Of a stretch of 64,000 bases of DNA, positions 11,721-23,389 are shown piece by piece. Source of the DNA: Siphonodentalium dalli (Eukaryota > Mollusca > Scaphopoda > Gadilida > Siphonodentaliidae). Both the position numbers and the translations under genes were made by a program. The stretch lies in the NCBI GenBank assembly GCA_032622095.1, contig CP136069.1, positions 72,441,319 to 72,505,318 of the forward strand. The letters run 5' to 3'. A model generated the notes under the pieces. The model saw only the letters and a program-made list of their open reading frames with translations. It searched no databases and was not told the DNA's origin. Each line of letters begins with the position of its first letter. The stretch's first letter is position 1.

Positions 11721-11910
11721 AGGTAGGGGGAGGCTTTTTGGCTTTATATTACAGTTGCTGACCAATTCATATATGCCTCAAAACTACACCAATAATTCAT
11801 ATTTGCTCAAATACGTAAAAATATATATAATCAGCAATTTAAGAGTAATATGAATTGTTTTCTATCATTCCTGGGGATATGGCTCACTTCAGTTGATTTA
11901 TGGGCAGCTA

Positions 11911-12092
11911 CCGTAATGCCATAAATAATCGACTCCTTAACCACAGCAGAATTATGGATAATTTTTCAGGATTTAGTCGGAAATATGGCTTGTTGCCATT
12001 CATCGGAAAGCTGTGTGAGAGTAAATCTAAATCCTGAAAAATTACCCATAATTCTGCTGTGGTTAAGGAGTCGATTATTTAGGGCATTACTG
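11911..12092. mobile_element. Family A MITE
   Basis: A palindromic copy with TA on both sides (11909-11910 and 12093-12094). The right arm has lost about 30 bp after AAAGCTGTGTGAGAG, so the arms are unequal. The left terminus reads CCGTAATGCC instead of CAGTAATGCC. Confidence 0.92.
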
Positions 12093-12124
12093 TATTGTGG
12101 CTCTCATGGCCAGACTTGCATAAC

Positions 12125-12475
12125 CTGAATCAGTCTCGAGAGTGACTCGAGTAACATCTCCTACCGAAAATGTGCCACATCTCCTTATTTTTGCACTAGG
12201 GAGAAGTGACTTCTCTCTCATATATACCAGTATACAGAATATTTAAAGTATTAACTGATCATAATGGTGTTCTTACTCACAATTATGGTATTATAAATGG
12301 GTTCTTGTGTTGCATGATACTTAAATAAAACATAGATTGGTGATGTTAGGGTGTCAATTGAACTTCAGCCATTGTTCCCCCGATAACAGTCAACTTCTCC
12401 GTAATAACCAAATGGTGAGAAGTGACTTCTCCAAATTTGAAACCTCTAGGCTGTACCCTGCATCAAACAGCCTGG
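12125..12475 (-). mobile_element. Family E element, most complete copy
   Basis: Read on the minus strand it runs from TACAGCCTAGAGGTTTCAAA through GAGAAGT repeats and a non-coding middle to TGGTATATATGAGAGAGAAG. The middle (ACAAGAACCCATTTATAATA and AAGAACACCATTATGATCAG) aligns with 21.8 kb and 42.0 kb. No open frame. The class is undetermined. Confidence 0.65.
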
Positions 12476-12491
12476 CCCTCGCAATTTAGTT

Positions 12492-12704
12492 TTAACCCTT
12501 TCATCATTAAAGACCCTGTGTCGGTGCATTCTCTTACATATGCGAGTCTCCCATAGGGAGCCTCACATAAATAAGGCGAATGCACTGGCTTACAATGTCA
12601 AGGTAACTAATGTTAGGCCCTATGGGAGGCTCGCATATATAAGAGAAAGCATTGGCACATGGTTTTCTCAAAATTTCAGAAAGCTCCAATCATGAAAGGG
12701 ATAA
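12492..12704. mobile_element. Family B MITE
   Basis: Left end TTAACCCTTTCATCAT; right end CAATCATGAAAGGGATAA, so the right TTAA is mutated to ATAA. The first hairpin is present and the second has lost most of one arm (GGCCCTATGGGAGGCTCG). Confidence 0.85.
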
Positions 12705-13270
12705 TTAATCTGAATATAAATGGGAGTCAGATTTCTACAATAAAAAAATCACTCCAACAATATTCTTGGAAGGATGGAAAGCAGAACACCCTACTTGTAG
12801 CATGCGTATACATCTATATGGATATAACGTCAATTAATAACGTCCAATTGAAACCTATGTGTCATCCCCCGATAGATTCAGCTGACCTAATTTTCAGCTG
12901 GCCTAGTTTTTTTAACGCCAATTCAAACACCCGCGGTGACAATTGATCACCGATGCATTTAATGCACAAACCACTATGATTGATGTTTCAACAATTAGGC
13001 CTGCATTAACAGTTCTGGCTGCATCTCGCAGCGAGCGCTCAATATTCTCATTCAGTTTATTGATCATGCACACTCGTTAAGTGACAGAAGTGTGCCGCAT
13101 GCATCAACGCATGCCGATACGCGCTCACAATCCGCCCTCTCTGCAACTCGTTATCTCCGTAATTAATTTAGGTCGAGTTCAGGGTCAACATTATGAGTAA
13201 TTGGAGTGGTTTATTAAGTTGGTTGTTTTTTCATGCAGTGTGTGTATTATTGTTGCTCAGTTTGTAGGGC
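12705..13270. other. No gene seen
   Basis: Includes a CpG-containing patch at 13020-13160. No repeat or coding feature is recognised. Confidence 0.35.
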
Positions 13271-13271
13271 T

Positions 13272-13372
13272 AAGCCTTGAAATAGTGTGTCTGTCATTTT
13301 CATTACTAAATTCACCCTCAGGGGACCTCATTCTGCTTAGGCCTCATCTTCTGGGAAATATATATATAGTCA
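13272..13372. mobile_element. Family C fragment with internal deletion
   Basis: The left terminus (AAGCCTTGAAATAGTGTGTC) is joined directly to the far side of the first hairpin (ACTAAATTCACCCTCAGGGG). The stem arm between them is deleted. Confidence 0.7.
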
Positions 13373-13404
13373 CAAATAAAAAATAAAAAATAAAAAATTT
13401 TCCC

Positions 13405-13460
13405 TTTTGCACACTGGCACAGGATCTTTGATGCCGCAACTCCCGTCATAAAAGGGTTAA
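13405..13460. mobile_element. Family B fragment (right end)
   Basis: Contains CACTGGCACAGGATCTTTGA, CTCCCGTCAT and the terminal AAAGGGTTAA. The remainder is absent. Confidence 0.65.
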
Positions 13461-13702
13461 AGTCACAGGATGGTTTGCGCTTGAAAACACATCTTATAAT
13501 ATTTAATTTTTAATTTTTTTTAATCAAATTTTGATCTGAAGATAATGTAAAATTTAAAACTTAAAACCCCCATGCAATAACTGGAGGAAAATGGGCCCAT
13601 ATTTTTTATATCCGAAGTGGTAATTTCTTACTTCAATCATTCTTTCCAAGGCATATACATGTAAAGTCCACTTAAAAGTATTTTCATATGTTTATGGATC
13701 TA

Positions 13703-13800
13703 CAGTAATGCCCTAAATATTGAGAGCTTTCCGACTAAATCCTGAAAAATTACCCATAATTCTGCTGTGGTTAGGGAGTCGATTATTTAGGGCATTACTG
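13703..13800. mobile_element. Family A MITE, strongly deleted
   Basis: 98 bp, TA-flanked. The left arm is reduced to CAGTAATGCCCTAAATAT. The loop-proximal GAGAGCTTTCCGAC follows, with a second deletion, and then the right terminus is intact. Confidence 0.88.
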
Positions 13801-14249
13801 TATTTGGACCCCTCAGAAAAGGAATAGAATGAAATAAATGTGAGAATTACTAACTATAATTTAAGACTCAAACCGCCAGGTGCCTTTTAACAGCTCCTAC
13901 AAGAGAACACCTTTGATTAATCTGAGATAATCTCTGTTTTGCAAACAGCAGAAGGTCATCCCAGATTCTAATTAATATAGAAGTGATTGAGTAGTTTACA
14001 TGCCACCACTATACACTCCTGCATGAATTGGTTGCTTGAATCACTTACGCATTCTTCTTGCCTTAGTATGCACAGAGGTCGAGCATGTGCCTGAGGTATT
14101 CTTACTCGATGTACTTTTTATGCAGTAAAAAAATCATAAACAGAGCACTGGGGGAAATGATGAGTTGACCCAGATACTTTATGATGCTTTAACTCTATTA
14201 GTACAGAGCTACTACATCCACTGTGGTTGAGAGCTGCTATGCTAATAAA

Positions 14250-14318
14250 TTAATCCTTTCATGATGGAGAGCTGCGCTGGTGCAGATCATGTGCCAGTGC
14301 ATTATCTCAGGGAGCATG
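14250..14318. mobile_element. Family B fragment (left end)
   Basis: TTAATCCTTTCATGATGGAG, then GCTGCGCTGGTGCAG, with the AGCATTAAAG linker shortened, to TGCCAGTGCATTATCTC. Confidence 0.6.
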
Positions 14319-14339
14319 TCCAAATTTAATCCGAATTTC

Positions 14340-14610
14340 AGTCAGAGATCGGAGTTTTAATCAGAAACTCCGCTGATCGGAATTTCTTAGATCAGAGTTT
14401 TTCTCCAATAAAAAATTAAGATGAATTCCGATGAAAACATAAAAAAAAAAAAAAAAAACTCTGATTTAATCAGAGTTTTTCTCCATTATGAAAACTATGA
14501 TGTGAAAAAAACTCAGGTCTTGATCAGAGTTTTTCTCCGATATGAAAACTACGATGTGATAGTTAGCCAGAGTAGAGATTCATGGCATGATCTGGGGAGA
14601 AGATATCTCC
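14340..14610. repeat. Short degenerate repeats around an A-run, plus D end
   Basis: GATCAGAGTTTTTCTCC and variants occur about four times, some followed by ATATGAAAACTACGATGTGA or similar. A run of about 20 A interrupts them (from 14439). At 14562-14600 the words GCCAGAGTAGAGATTCATGG and CATGATCT belong to the right end of family D. Confidence 0.55.
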
Positions 14611-15420
14611 CATGTCACTCCTTTACATCAATTGTTGGAAGTACGGAAATATCTTTTTAAACTGAATATATTCAGCAGAGAGCGTGTTTATTAACTATTA
14701 ATGTGCATTCAACTTTTCAATATGTAACCCAGACTCATTCTAGAAGAATAAATTACAATGTAGTTTACATTTTGGCACTTGAGTATGCAAACTAAAGGAC
14801 AATTCTGTATATCTGATTTCTTATAATCCCACAAGCTATAAATTTGCACATCATAAATATGTACAAATACAAATTGTGCTAATATATGCCAAATCTAAGT
14901 TGGATAAACCTATTTGACACTTGATAAAATTGGAATTTTGCATTATTTTATCTTTCATAACAGGTGCAACAAGTGCATAACAGGTTAATAGTTTTAGGAC
15001 ACTGCATCATGGTGTCGGTCTGTCGTCATGACAGATACATTTTCAACCTATCAGTTCATGCTTTCTGTCCATTAAGAAAATGGCAATGAATATCTAGTGT
15101 GCCGTATAACTAGTGTGCCGTATAACTCACAAAGATTTTATTCAATTTTTGACTATTTCCTGACTTTTTTCTCCATTCTGGATTCAAACTGCATATGTAT
15201 GAACCAAGCCATATGATTCTGTTTCTAATTTCTTGGTTGATCTTGAGTGTTTCCACTGATAACAGTAACTAAGATGGGAAATGAACTTTTTTCCTCCAGA
15301 AAACCAGTACAATAATGCATATATTGAAATAAAAAATATTTTTGAACATGAACCGTCACAAAAGGTATGTTAAAACATGAAGTGAAAATATTCTATCATT
15401 CATGTAGGTATGTTTTAATA
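14611..15420. other. No gene; one 16-bp tandem duplication
   Basis: CTAGTGTGCCGTATAA is present twice in a row at about 15095-15127. Otherwise nothing is recognised. Confidence 0.5.
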
Positions 15421-15746
15421 TTAAAGGGGGGACTGTATATTAAATCTGGCCATTTATAGGACCATCTCCTTTTATACTCAACAGAATATATGAATGAATG
15501 AGTTTAAACCATGAATTAGTGCAAAATACACTCAGGTGCTCCATGAAAGATGCAAACAACATGGTCATTTAATGAAAATAAATTTATGACTCCAGACAAA
15601 TTCATTTTCATTATAATTACCATGTTCTTTTCATCATTCTAGAGCACATGAGTGTATTCATTCATTTGTTGCATATATTCTTTCTGTTGAGTATAAAAGG
15701 AGACGGTCCCATAAATGGCCGGATTTAGGGTACAGTTACCCTTTAA
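15421..15746. mobile_element. Family K: TTAA-flanked MITE
   Basis: TTAA at 15421-15424 and 15743-15746. The inverted ends are long: AGGGGGGACTGTATATTAAA facing its diverged complement, then a well-kept pair around CTCCTTTTATACTCAACAGA. The arms continue with ATATATGAATGAATGAG and its counterpart. The interior is non-coding. Another piggyBac-like target choice. Confidence 0.8.
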
Positions 15747-16727
15747 CTCTGTCTATTAAAAGAATTTACGAATATATTACATGATGAACTTTCTGATAAA
15801 GGTACCATACCCACCGGTAGGCCTATCCTCACCAAAAAAGGGAGAGATAGGAAATACATTCTGGCTAGTTGCAAGAAAATATTAACGATCCATCATCCAT
15901 GTCAGTTAATAACTTCAAGTAAGCTAATCCAAGCAATATAAAAATGTGGTGGGAAAGCAAAATTACTTTGCAGCAACCAAATGAGCTCTTTTATATTTAT
16001 TAAAGATAGGCATATCGTTCAAAAAAGGGGGACGAGAAAGGAAATACTTCCTCCCAATTTCAGTCCAGTTGTGAGAAAGTGTCAACTAGGAGTTTAATGA
16101 ATGAAAAAATAAGAAAAGAACATCGTACAAGCTTTTGTGCACAATACAGTACTCTCGGTGTCGTATAATTTCTTCGATGAATAGCACTAATCACCGCTCT
16201 ATTATAGCAGGATATGTGTAACACTGGCCTTTGATAAGGGGTCAAAACACAAGACAGTGACACTGCTCCGTCAATGAAATGAACTATACAGTAAGCGCAC
16301 AATGGGATAGATAATTTGTGCTCTGTTCGCCTGCATCTGCGTGAACCTCCGGCACATCCTCGGCCTTTTAACTCGTTCATCCGATGGGGCTTAGATTACA
16401 AAGAGCTACCGACGACACACCAGGGGTCTCTCGGTGATTTAATACAACAATGCAATTACAGCCCAACAGATTTGACCCTTGGTGGTACTGCCGTCCATAC
16501 AGGGGACATCTGGGTTGTTGGCTAATTCAAAATGCAAGGTATTAGATTATGACTCATGATTGAAGGATCTATCTTTTTTTTTAGTTGACAGCTTATATTT
16601 ACCATATCATGTAATAAATAATAAATAAAAACAAATCAGCAGTGATAACTGAAAGGGACCTAAGGTACTACCAGTGGGTAAATGTGCAAAAAAATATAAA
16701 AGTCTGTAAAAACGTCTCCAACAATAA
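15747..16727. other. No gene recognised
   Basis: 16130-16520 has more CpG and two overlapping open frames on opposite strands (106 and 69 residues). Neither shows a domain, and overlap on both strands argues against coding. Confidence 0.35.
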
Positions 16728-16802
16728 CATAATGCCCCAAATAATCGACTCCTTAACCACAGTATAAGTATGGGTATCTTTTCAGGATTTAGTCGGAAAT
16801 AT
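16728..16802. mobile_element. Family A fragment (left arm)
   Basis: CATAATGCCCCAAATAATCG through GGATTTAGTCGGAAATA. It stops before the loop, and the entire right arm is missing. Confidence 0.8.
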
Positions 16803-16987
16803 AGTAGATAAACTTATTATATTCCTTATTTCAAGTTGAAATCATTGTTAATATATAAACAAAACTATTACAGAGATTTGTCAAAACAGATTGCTAATTG
16901 CGTAATATAAAAGTTCAAATATTTTTTAATCTACTAGTACATTATTTTTAGAATATTTATCAATGCTATGACCTTCTCTAATGTTTA

Positions 16988-17340
16988 ATGAGGGAGCCTC
17001 GCATATATAAAAGAATATATTGGCCTAAACAATATATACCATGACCTTATAAACCAGTGCATTCTCTTATATAGGCCAATAGCTGAGGGGTATTGCATAC
17101 TGGTCTCTCATGCTAGTGGACCAGGGATCAGACTTGTTAACTTCAGACTATCGGAAATTGAGAGATTCCCTTTACAAATCGTGAGATTCTGGGAAAAATA
17201 GTGAGATTTTTAAAATGGCATTTAAAAAAGTCTCATTCCAGATCACTGAATAAAGATTGTATGTGGAAGACTCGCATACATAAGAGAAATCAGTGGCACA
17301 GGATCTTTAACGCTGCATCAGCAAGGGTTGAACCCATTAA
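16988..17340. mobile_element. Family B MITE interrupted by ~190 bp
   Basis: The central part is present at 16990-17066 (AGGGAGCCTCGCATATATAA, ACCATGACCTTATAAACCAG). The right part resumes at 17265-17340 (GACTCGCATACATAAGAGAA, GGCACAGGATCTTTAACG). The intervening 17067-17264 is unrelated and repeats GTGAGATT words. The left end is missing. Confidence 0.6.
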
Positions 17341-18327
17341 ATTTTCGAGCAACCTATTTGACAATAACTATTTCCGCCAATGTACATTGCACTAATAAGT
17401 GTCAAAAATGAAATTAGGTCTCTACCCTGACCCCCTGGGTACAATGCACTAAATATTGGGAGTGCTATCAAAGAGATCGGGGTCTCGATTTATTGTATTG
17501 AAGATTTAAACAAGAAAAAGGCACAATGAGGGATGTGTCAATGAGTAGAGATGCAATTAAATTCTATTACATCATACTGACAACAATACAGGAGGCCTGG
17601 GGGATATACATTCTATTCAAACGGTCTGCTCATGGGTAAACTCTAAAATTTAACCCAGGTTAGCTGTTTCAGATAGGATATTATTTTATTTCCAATCCAC
17701 ATATATTACATAATAAGAAGATTGAAAATTATGAAATAATTCTGTCGTATATGTGAGGGTGGCATAATCCAGCGAGACTATCTTCCTGCCATCCCCAGCA
17801 TGGTCACTCAGTAAACAGTAGGTAATTATATTAAGATGGCCTCGAGTGAGCCATGCATAAGAAATTTAAATAAAATGTATTAGAACAAAGTTGGCATTGA
17901 TGGTTAGTTTAGCATACTAACATACATTAGGTACTGGGTGGGGGAGGGGGAGATATCCTGGCCTGGACATCCCCCCACCCAAAACTCTGACTCAAATAAT
18001 GTTTTTCTGGAAAGAAGTCAATTTCTTGTATTTCATGACAAAAAACTTTGTTCTGGCCATTTCAGGGCCAAACGATATCAAATGAGTGAAATAATGTTCA
18101 GTCATACATGGGGGGGGGGGGGGGGGGGGAATATCCATGATGGGGGTGGGGGGAGATAACCTGGGATATCTTCCCCCAGGTAATAATTATAAACTCACAG
18201 CCTATGAAATGGTGAACATATTGCATCAATCTTTTAACTTTAATATCCAACTTACCTGAAAATAAAAGAATAATGCATTTATAATAGTTGTATCGTATAA
18301 TAATGTTATCTGATGGATGTTCATGTA
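17341..18327. other. No gene; G-rich patches and a 20-G run
   Basis: 18110-18129 is an uninterrupted run of 20 G inside a G-rich block (17936-18175). In that block GGGGGAGATATCCTGG-like and GGGAGATAACCTGGG-like segments occur at both ends. No coding evidence. Confidence 0.6.
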
Positions 18328-18540
18328 CAGTAATGCTCTAATTAATCGACTCCTTAACCACAGCAGAATTATGGGTAATTTTTCAGGATTTAGTCGGAAA
18401 TATGGCTTGTTGCCATTCATCGGAAAGCTCTCCCCGAGAGCTTTCCGATGAATGGCAACAAGCCATATTTCCGACTAAATCCTGAAAAGTTAACCATAAT
18501 TCTGATGTGGTTAAGGAGTCGATTAATTAGAGCATTCATG
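18328..18540. mobile_element. Family A MITE, full palindrome
   Basis: Both arms are complete, meeting at GGAAAGCTCT / AGAGCTTTCC. Termini are a subfamily variant (TGCTCTAATTAATCG instead of TGCCCTAAATAATCG) shared with the copy at 19.0 kb. The right terminus is mutated to AGCATTCATG. Confidence 0.93.
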
Positions 18541-18783
18541 TATGTGACTAGAAGCCAGAAACCAAATTTTGTAAATTTCAGATCATGTTTGTTCAAGGTT
18601 TTCAAAGTAAAACCTCTATCAAACTGCAAAGCATGGTTTAGTCCCAGCGTTACGCTCAGACCACTGTCATTGCATGCTTGTATCTATTTTCGTAATTGGA
18701 AATTCCATGAAGATACCACAACGTGTAATTTTCATCATGATTTCTTGACAAATCTAGTTGATTGAAGCTTACTCAACATACGT

Positions 18784-18893
18784 TTAAACCTATCATGACG
18801 GAAGCTGCACTGGTGCAACATTAAACACCCTGTGCCAGAGCATGCTTTTACAGATACGAGTCTCCCATAGGGAGCCTCGCATTTATAAGCACT
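18784..18893. mobile_element. Family B fragment (left half)
   Basis: TTAAACCTATCATGACGGAA, GCTGCACTGGTGCAACATTA, then the complete first hairpin to GGAGCCTCGCATTTATAAG. The right half is absent. Confidence 0.75.
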
Positions 18894-19027
18894 TGGTACG
18901 TCTAGACTTGCTTTGTACTAGGGTTTTTTTTTATACCACTCCCCCCCACCCACTCTTCAATCAACATATTTTTTCCCCTGAATGGGCCCTGATGTTGGTA
19001 AACCAAGTAATTGAATTGCTGTAGCTA

Positions 19028-19152
19028 CAGTAATGCTCTAATTAATCGAGAGCTTTCCGATGAATGGCAACAAGCCATATTTCCGACTAAATCCTGAAAA
19101 GTTACCCATAATTCTGCTGTGGTTAAGAAGTCGATTAATTAGAGCATTACTG
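19028..19152. mobile_element. Family A MITE, left arm deleted
   Basis: TA-flanked. The left arm is reduced to CAGTAATGCTCTAATTAATC, joined to GAGAGCTTTCC. The right arm is intact and carries the same TAATTAGAGC variant. Confidence 0.9.
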
Positions 19153-19634
19153 TATATGGAGATTTGATAATTGAATGCTGATTATGAACTACAGAGGCGA
19201 AGCCCCATGAGTTCAAAAGGAGAAACCCACATATCAACTCTCTGTGCAGTGTCAACGATGCCAGATATACAGTGCTTTTTCACAACAAGAATAAGCATAT
19301 AATCTCAAGTTTGGCGTACTTCTAATGGATTCTCTCGTTTACATCAATATCATCAAAGACATTTCAATAGGAGATTAATGGATCGGGAATTGGGTGACGT
19401 CAAAATGGACCGGGTGTCAGGTGACGTCAAACAGTGTTCTATTAACATCCGCACTAATTTGCTCTCCTGTCATTTTGCAAACACCAGCGCCATCATTATC
19501 AAATTCCTGGACATGGTTATTGAGTCTAGTTCAATGGGAGTGGTCGGGTTGCAGTTGGAAAATCCAAGGTGAAACAATTCATGAAATATATTATTTAGTT
19601 CATACCTGTTCCTTTAATAATAAAGTATTTCACA
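19153..19634. other. No gene recognised
   Basis: Two short frames overlap at 19378-19762. The second runs into the C element and so is not a host exon. Paired GGTGACGTCAAA words occur at 19394-19430. Confidence 0.35.
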
Positions 19635-20098
19635 GCAAGCCTGAGTTTAGTGTGTCTGTCATTTGCAGAATGAGGTCCACAGAGGGTGAATTTAGTGACG
19701 CTATCCCGCATAGAGGGCTAGCAACACTAAATTCACCCTCTGGGGACCTCATTCTGCTTTAATAGGCCTCATCTTCTCTGGAAAGGTTCTTTATTATCAA
19801 TTTTTTATAGAAACTTCTTCACATAGATTCTATTTCTTTTTTAGTTTAGTTTCTCAATATCCCCAAATTGGCAGACAACACATTGCATAATTGAGGTTCC
19901 CAATGGGTGTACATCACAATATCACCATTTGGGAACTGCAATCTGAGTCTATGTCTCCCATAGCAGATGAGGCCATGCAGAATGAGATCCCCAGAGGGTG
20001 AATTTGGTGATGCTAGCATGCTATGCAGGATTGTGTCACTAAATTCACCCTCTGGGGACCTCATTCTGCAAATGACAGGAACACTAAACTCAGACTTG
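19635..20098. mobile_element. Family C MITE, full length
   Basis: About 464 bp, from GCAAGCCTGAGTTTAGTGTG to CACTAAACTCAGACTTG. Both stem modules are intact, with the linker containing CCCAATGGGTGTACATCACA. A good reference copy for the long form. Confidence 0.9.
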
Positions 20099-20152
20099 TT
20101 TCAGAGTAGGCGAAGGTTCCAGCTTGCGATTGATTGATATAATGACTTTGTA

Positions 20153-20381
20153 CAGTAATGCCCTAAATAATCGACTCCTTAACCACAGCAGAATTATTTC
20201 CTGCATAATTTTTCAGGATTTAATGGAATTATGGCTTGTTGCCATTCATCGGAAAGCTCTCATTGAGAGCTTTCCAATGAATTGCAACAAGCCATATTTC
20301 CGACCATATTTCCGACTAAATCCTGAAAAATTACCCATAATTCTGCTGTTGTTAAGGAGTCGACTATTTAGAGCATTACTG
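20153..20381. mobile_element. Family A MITE
   Basis: Full palindrome with TA flanks. The right arm carries a small internal duplication (CATATTTCCGAC twice) and the left arm has TTTCCTGCATAATT replacing ATGGGTAATT. Confidence 0.93.
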
Positions 20382-20686
20382 TATCATCTCTATGGTCGTA
20401 AGACAGAGTAGATATCCATGACATTATCTAGGCAGCAAGCAGAATGTTAATGATTTCGTGTGACTCGGTGTGACAAGTATAATGGTACACAATAGGTATG
20501 GAGGCCATTAGGAGTGCAACACCCCCATTATGTAACTTTTCCTTTCAAATAAATGCCAACAATACCCAACTGTGTACACAAATTAAATTGTGTACAGTCA
20601 CTAAGGTGCAGGAGCAACTAAAACCAAGCAATCTCAAGCATTATGTGTTGATACGGCTCTCAGGGAGCTGTCATGAATCACTCTCA

Positions 20687-21127
20687 CAAGCCTTGAAATA
20701 GTGAGTCTGTCATTTGCAGAATGAGGTCACCAGAGGGTGAATTTAGTGATGCTACCCACGTAACACTGCAGGTTAGCATCACAAAATTCACCCTCTGGAG
20801 ACCTCATTCTGCTAAGGTCTCATCTTCTTGGAAGTAACTATAGTCTCAAATTAACATTGTGTTTAGTTACTTTTTCCTTTCTGTTCAGTTCCTATATTGC
20901 TTAATTTGCAGAAGATAAAATGTATAATCGAGTGGCTAATCTGAGAACATCATCAATTTAAACAGGGGAAACTTCAATCTGATCCTAGGTCTCCCACAGC
21001 AGTCGAGGACTAAGCAGAATGAGGTCCCCAGAGGGTGAATTTGGTGATGCTAGCCCACTGTGCATCACTAAATTCACCTTCTGAGGACCTCATTCTGCAA
21101 ATGTCAGACACACTATTTCCAGGCTTG
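20687..21127. mobile_element. Family C MITE, full length
   Basis: CAAGCCTTGAAATAGTGAGT to ACACTATTTCCAGGCTTG, 441 bp. The linker is a variant (CTTTCTGTTCAGTTCCTATA, AATCGAGTGGCTAATC) shared with the copies at 27.7, 36.6 and 49.7 kb. This points to at least two C subfamilies. Confidence 0.9.
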
Positions 21128-21169
21128 CATCGTATTAATGCCCTTTCTCTGTTCAAGTCATTTTAAGGT

Positions 21170-21385
21170 CAGCACAAGATAACAGCATTATGCAAATAAC
21201 ATCATCATTTTACTTTCTAAATCCAAATTCAATTCATACCTGTATTCAGTTAGGTATAAAACATATATCCACAATATGGAGACCGTAACAAAAATAGCGC
21301 AAGATAACGGCATTATGCAAATAATATCATTTTACTTTCTAAATCTAAATTCAATTCATGCCTGTATTTATGTAGGTATCAAACT
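21170..21385 (+). repeat. Direct duplication, ~125-bp period
   Basis: CAAGATAACAGCATTATGCA with the following TTTTACTTTCTAAATCCAAA and CAATTCATACCTGTATT recur about 125 bp downstream with few changes. It is a simple two-copy tandem. Confidence 0.75.
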
Positions 21386-21435
21386 ATATGAATATATTGG
21401 ATATTACAGTAATATTTTTCCACTGGAAAATGACA

Positions 21436-21905
21436 CAGGGATCAGCCTAGAGGTTTCAAATTGGGAGAAGTCCCTTCTTCCTGTTTGGTTATTAGGGAGA
21501 AGTGGTCTGTTATCAGGGAGAAGTAATAGTGGCTGAAATACAATTTACACACCCACACCACACATGATCCAATAAGTACAGTAATGCCCTAAGTAATCGA
21601 CTCCTTAACCACAGCAGAATTATGGGTAATTTTTCAGGATTTAGTCGGAAATATGGCTTGTTGCCATTCATCGGAAAGCTCTCACTAAGAGCTTTCCGAT
21701 GAATGGCAACAAGCCATATTTCCGATTAAATCCTGAAAAATTACCCATAATTCTGCTGTGGTTAAGGAGTCAATTATTTAGGGCATTACTGTATTATACA
21801 GCGCAAGAACATATTTATAATAAAAACATTATAGTGAGTATGAACACCATTATAATTAGTAAATCTAAGTATTCAGCACACTGGTATATGAAGACAAATC
21901 TCGGA
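21436..21905 (+). mobile_element. Family E element split by an A MITE
   Basis: The left part (CAGCCTAGAGGTTTCAAATT, GGTTATTAGGGAGAAGTGG) runs to AATAAGTA at 21578. The right part resumes at 21792 (TATTATACAGCGCAAGAACA) and continues to CACTGGTATATGAAG. The E copy at 41.8 kb reads straight through the equivalent site. Confidence 0.75.
21579..21791. mobile_element. Family A MITE nested in E
   Basis: Full palindrome of 213 bp flanked by TA at 21577-21578 and 21792-21793. The unoccupied paralogous site at 41981-42000 has a single TA in the matching context (AAAAAGTATTATGCAGCAC), which confirms duplication of the dinucleotide TA. Confidence 0.96.
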
Positions 21906-22219
21906 ATGATAATGTTAAAAAAAATTGAAATGCTATGTATGCCTTAAAATCTAGAACCCTGCATTCGGACTGTGTCCCAGCATGTTTCATTCACACCTTG
22001 CACCTAACATATCGGTGTACTTCCATGTCACACCTTTTAAACATTAAACAAGATCCAGTGAGCAAACAAGACCTGGACGTAAATAGGTGCTACTGGGTCA
22101 CATGATGTACATCTGGGGTGCATAATTGTGTAGTGTAATTATTTGCCCCAGGAAATGGGCCTCTGACTTACACAAAACTCAGGTGCAATAGGGAATGCGT
22201 CAACGAAATAGCTCTCAGC

Positions 22220-22476
22220 TTAACCCTCTTTTACTAAATGGATTCTTCCACCTAGTTTTAACTGTATACAATGGAATGGTCTATAATTCATCTGGAGGGA
22301 CTTCCATGAAAAATAAGCAGACGGGAGACATATAAAAAGATAATACAAGACCAGAATGAGTTCAATTTATTGGAGGGAAATATTTAGATAACAAGTTCAA
22401 CAAACGGGTTAACATTTCTGAAGAGAACTGATCATCAATGAGTATTTAGTGTAAAGAAATAATTTAACCTTTTCAT
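22220..22476. mobile_element. Family F MITE (TTAA type)
   Basis: Left TTAACCCTCTTTTACTAAAT, then GGATTCTTCCACCTAG. Right ATCAATGAGTATTTAGTGTA and a decayed TTAA. A second left end (CCTTTTCATCAGTGAGTAGA, TTCTCCCACT) follows directly at 22473-22545. Confidence 0.7.
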
Positions 22477-22703
22477 CAGTGAGTAGATTCTCCCACTCAG
22501 TTCTATAACTATACATTGGAATAGTTTATTAATTATTTGTAGTGATATACTGGCTAAAATGGGCATATGAATCCCGAGTACCAATTAACAGAGGGGTATA
22601 AATCCAACATATACCACTTCAAAATCAACTGAGGACCGCGTCTAAAGTTCAATTTGTTCATGTCACTGAAGTAAAGTTTTTGCACAATCTTCGACACTAG
22701 TTA

Positions 22704-23121
22704 TTAAGGGTCAGGGGACCTCAAATGGATCAAACTGGAAAAGAGTTTGTGTCCATCTACAATTTACAATTAATTGCACACAAGTTGACCCGTCTGTAAA
22801 AGATGCAGAAAAAACATTGTAGATGGCAATTGTATAATCAAAATAAGAAATTTACCATCAAAATTTGACTGCAAAATTTCTTGTTTCTTGATTCACATGT
22901 GCTTGGAATAAATTTTCAAATAATTATCAAATTTGCTAACTTCCACTAAAATTATTACCCATTCAGCAAATAAAAGTGAAGATATTACAGGTAAGTGAAT
23001 CCAAAAAATTATTTTTGCTTCCAAATAAAATGCATATTTTACAGCAAATAATTTCAAGTTGCCTATTTTCATGGTAAATGTATGGTGCTGGTCATGTCAA
23101 GTGAGGTCCCCGGATCCTTAA
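22704..23121. mobile_element. TTAA-flanked MITE, single copy
   Basis: Starts TTAAGGGTCAGGGGACCTCA and ends GAGGTCCCCGGATCCTTAA, giving inverted repeats of about 16 bp with one or two mismatches and TTAA on both sides. The interior is AT-rich and non-coding. Confidence 0.8.
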
Positions 23122-23234
23122 TGAAGACACAGTATTCATGTTCAGCATATAGGTATATGTTAACAAACATCATTATGGCAGGTCTCCATGGAGTAGACCA
23201 TACTTGAGTATAGAAAATCCATGAAGGGAAAACG

Positions 23235-23388
23235 GTTTGGCTTCTATAATTAACTACCTATGATGACGAGCAAATAACTGTGCAGATACTAAGGCATCAC
23301 CTGTGGTTACCTGGTCACAACTAAATTTATATGACTAACTATTGACACCAGTGCAATAATGCAAGTTACATGTATATCGCAATCCATT
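23235..23388 (+). repeat. Repeat P, copy 1
   Basis: TTACCTGGTCACAACTAA and neighbouring CTGTGCAGATACTAAGGCAT align with 24918-25030. Downstream the match is broken at about 23388 and resumes at about 23930 (AACAACAATTTTGCTTATTT). That interval is therefore an insertion. Confidence 0.6.
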
Positions 23389-23389
23389 C

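Noticed and set aside
18448-18765. Recurrent open frames translating to MNGNKPYFRLNPEKLPIILL in many places
   Set aside because: They are translations of the right arm of the A palindrome. The same DNA read in the left arm gives a different peptide, copies are full of indels, and no transposase motif is present.
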